A stretch of DNA of 30,684 nucleotides from a virus: positions 1 to 30,684 of the IMG/VR virus record IMGVR_UViG_3300017951_000069, one strand, 5' to 3'. The translations under genes were made by a program, and so were the position numbers. The stretch's first letter is position 1. Each line of letters opens with the position of its first letter. This document shows positions 30,533 through 30,684 of the stretch, one piece after another. The notes under the pieces were generated by a model. It made no database searches. It saw nothing but the letters and a program-made list of their open reading frames with translations, and was not told the DNA's origin.

Positions 30533-30684
30533 ATGCCAGAATTTATTCACAGCTTCCAGCGTGGAAAAATGAACAAAGACCTTGATGAAAGGCTTGTTCC
30601 AAATGGAGAATATCGAGATGCTTTAAATTTAGATTTAGCAAATTCAGATGGGTCTAACATAGGCACATTACAAAGTGTTAAAGG
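30533..30684 (+). CDS. Tail stabilisation/tube-like protein, N-terminal part (cut by window edge)
   Basis: ATG at 30533 opens a frame that runs off the window after 50 codons. It starts MPEFIHSFQRGKMNKDLDER, then LVPNGEYRDALNLDLANSD and S-N-I-G-T-L-Q-S-V-K. The G-K-M-N-K-D-L-D-E-R-L-x-P-N-G-E-Y-R-D-A signature is that of the large tail 'stabilisation' proteins of crAss-like and related podoviruses (compared in the literature to P22 gp10). Only the N-terminus is visible. Confidence 0.75.
   Translation, partial: MPEFIHSFQRGKMNKDLDERLVPNGEYRDALNLDLANSDGSNIGTLQSVK

Noticed and set aside
1-30684. Lysogeny or mobile-element genes (integrase, repressor, transposase, att sites)
   Set aside because: None was recognised on either strand, so no claim about a temperate lifestyle is made.

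Overview
The window is a stretch of a tailed double-stranded DNA phage genome. It has divergent gene blocks, very tight packing with many 1-50 nt overlaps, a terminase/portal/scaffold/major-capsid series, several tail-fibre-like proteins and a 3TM-type holin. Three things suggest a marine Bacteroidota (Flavobacteriia-type) host: AT-rich DNA, A-rich leaders with almost no Shine-Dalgarno sequences, and protein families I know from marine and crAss-like podoviruses, such as the GKMNKDLDERLVPNGEYRDA protein cut at the right edge. The host assignment is inference.

Left part (1-5272, minus strand): about 17 small genes of 32-147 codons, probably early or accessory functions. They are arranged in short operons, and almost every operon is headed by the same ~42-bp element with perfectly constant internal spacing (ten copies). 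The block also holds two small tRNA-like RNAs. Both keep a 7-bp acceptor stem and a T-arm but have an enlarged region where the anticodon arm should be, and both lie 22-23 nt upstream of a start codon. A ~330-nt non-coding stretch (about 1392-1720) with many complementary segments precedes the first of them. Three GC-rich, hairpin-forming repeats sit beside three of the ten elements. At the left edge is the start of a gp88-like Cys-rich protein.

Middle (5214-5631): a divergent intergenic region with no gene. It has a small hairpin, AT-rich tracts and a 9-bp direct repeat spaced exactly 40 bp apart.

Right part (5632-30684, plus strand): probably the late block. First comes a run of small basic proteins carrying S-P-[AL]-[KR] motifs. 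Among them are a collagen-repeat fibre, a chaperonin pair in the order groEL-groES, a putative HExxH metallopeptidase, a DUF6321-like protein and a holin. Four fibre or adhesin genes follow, then small proteins including a possible divergent GroES-like protein. The packaging and head genes come next: candidate small terminase, large terminase, portal, scaffold-like acidic protein and major capsid protein with a clear terminator. The window ends in connector and tail genes. The phage-encoded GroEL/GroES probably assists folding of virion proteins, but the client is unknown.

No integrase, repressor, transposon or CRISPR array was recognised.
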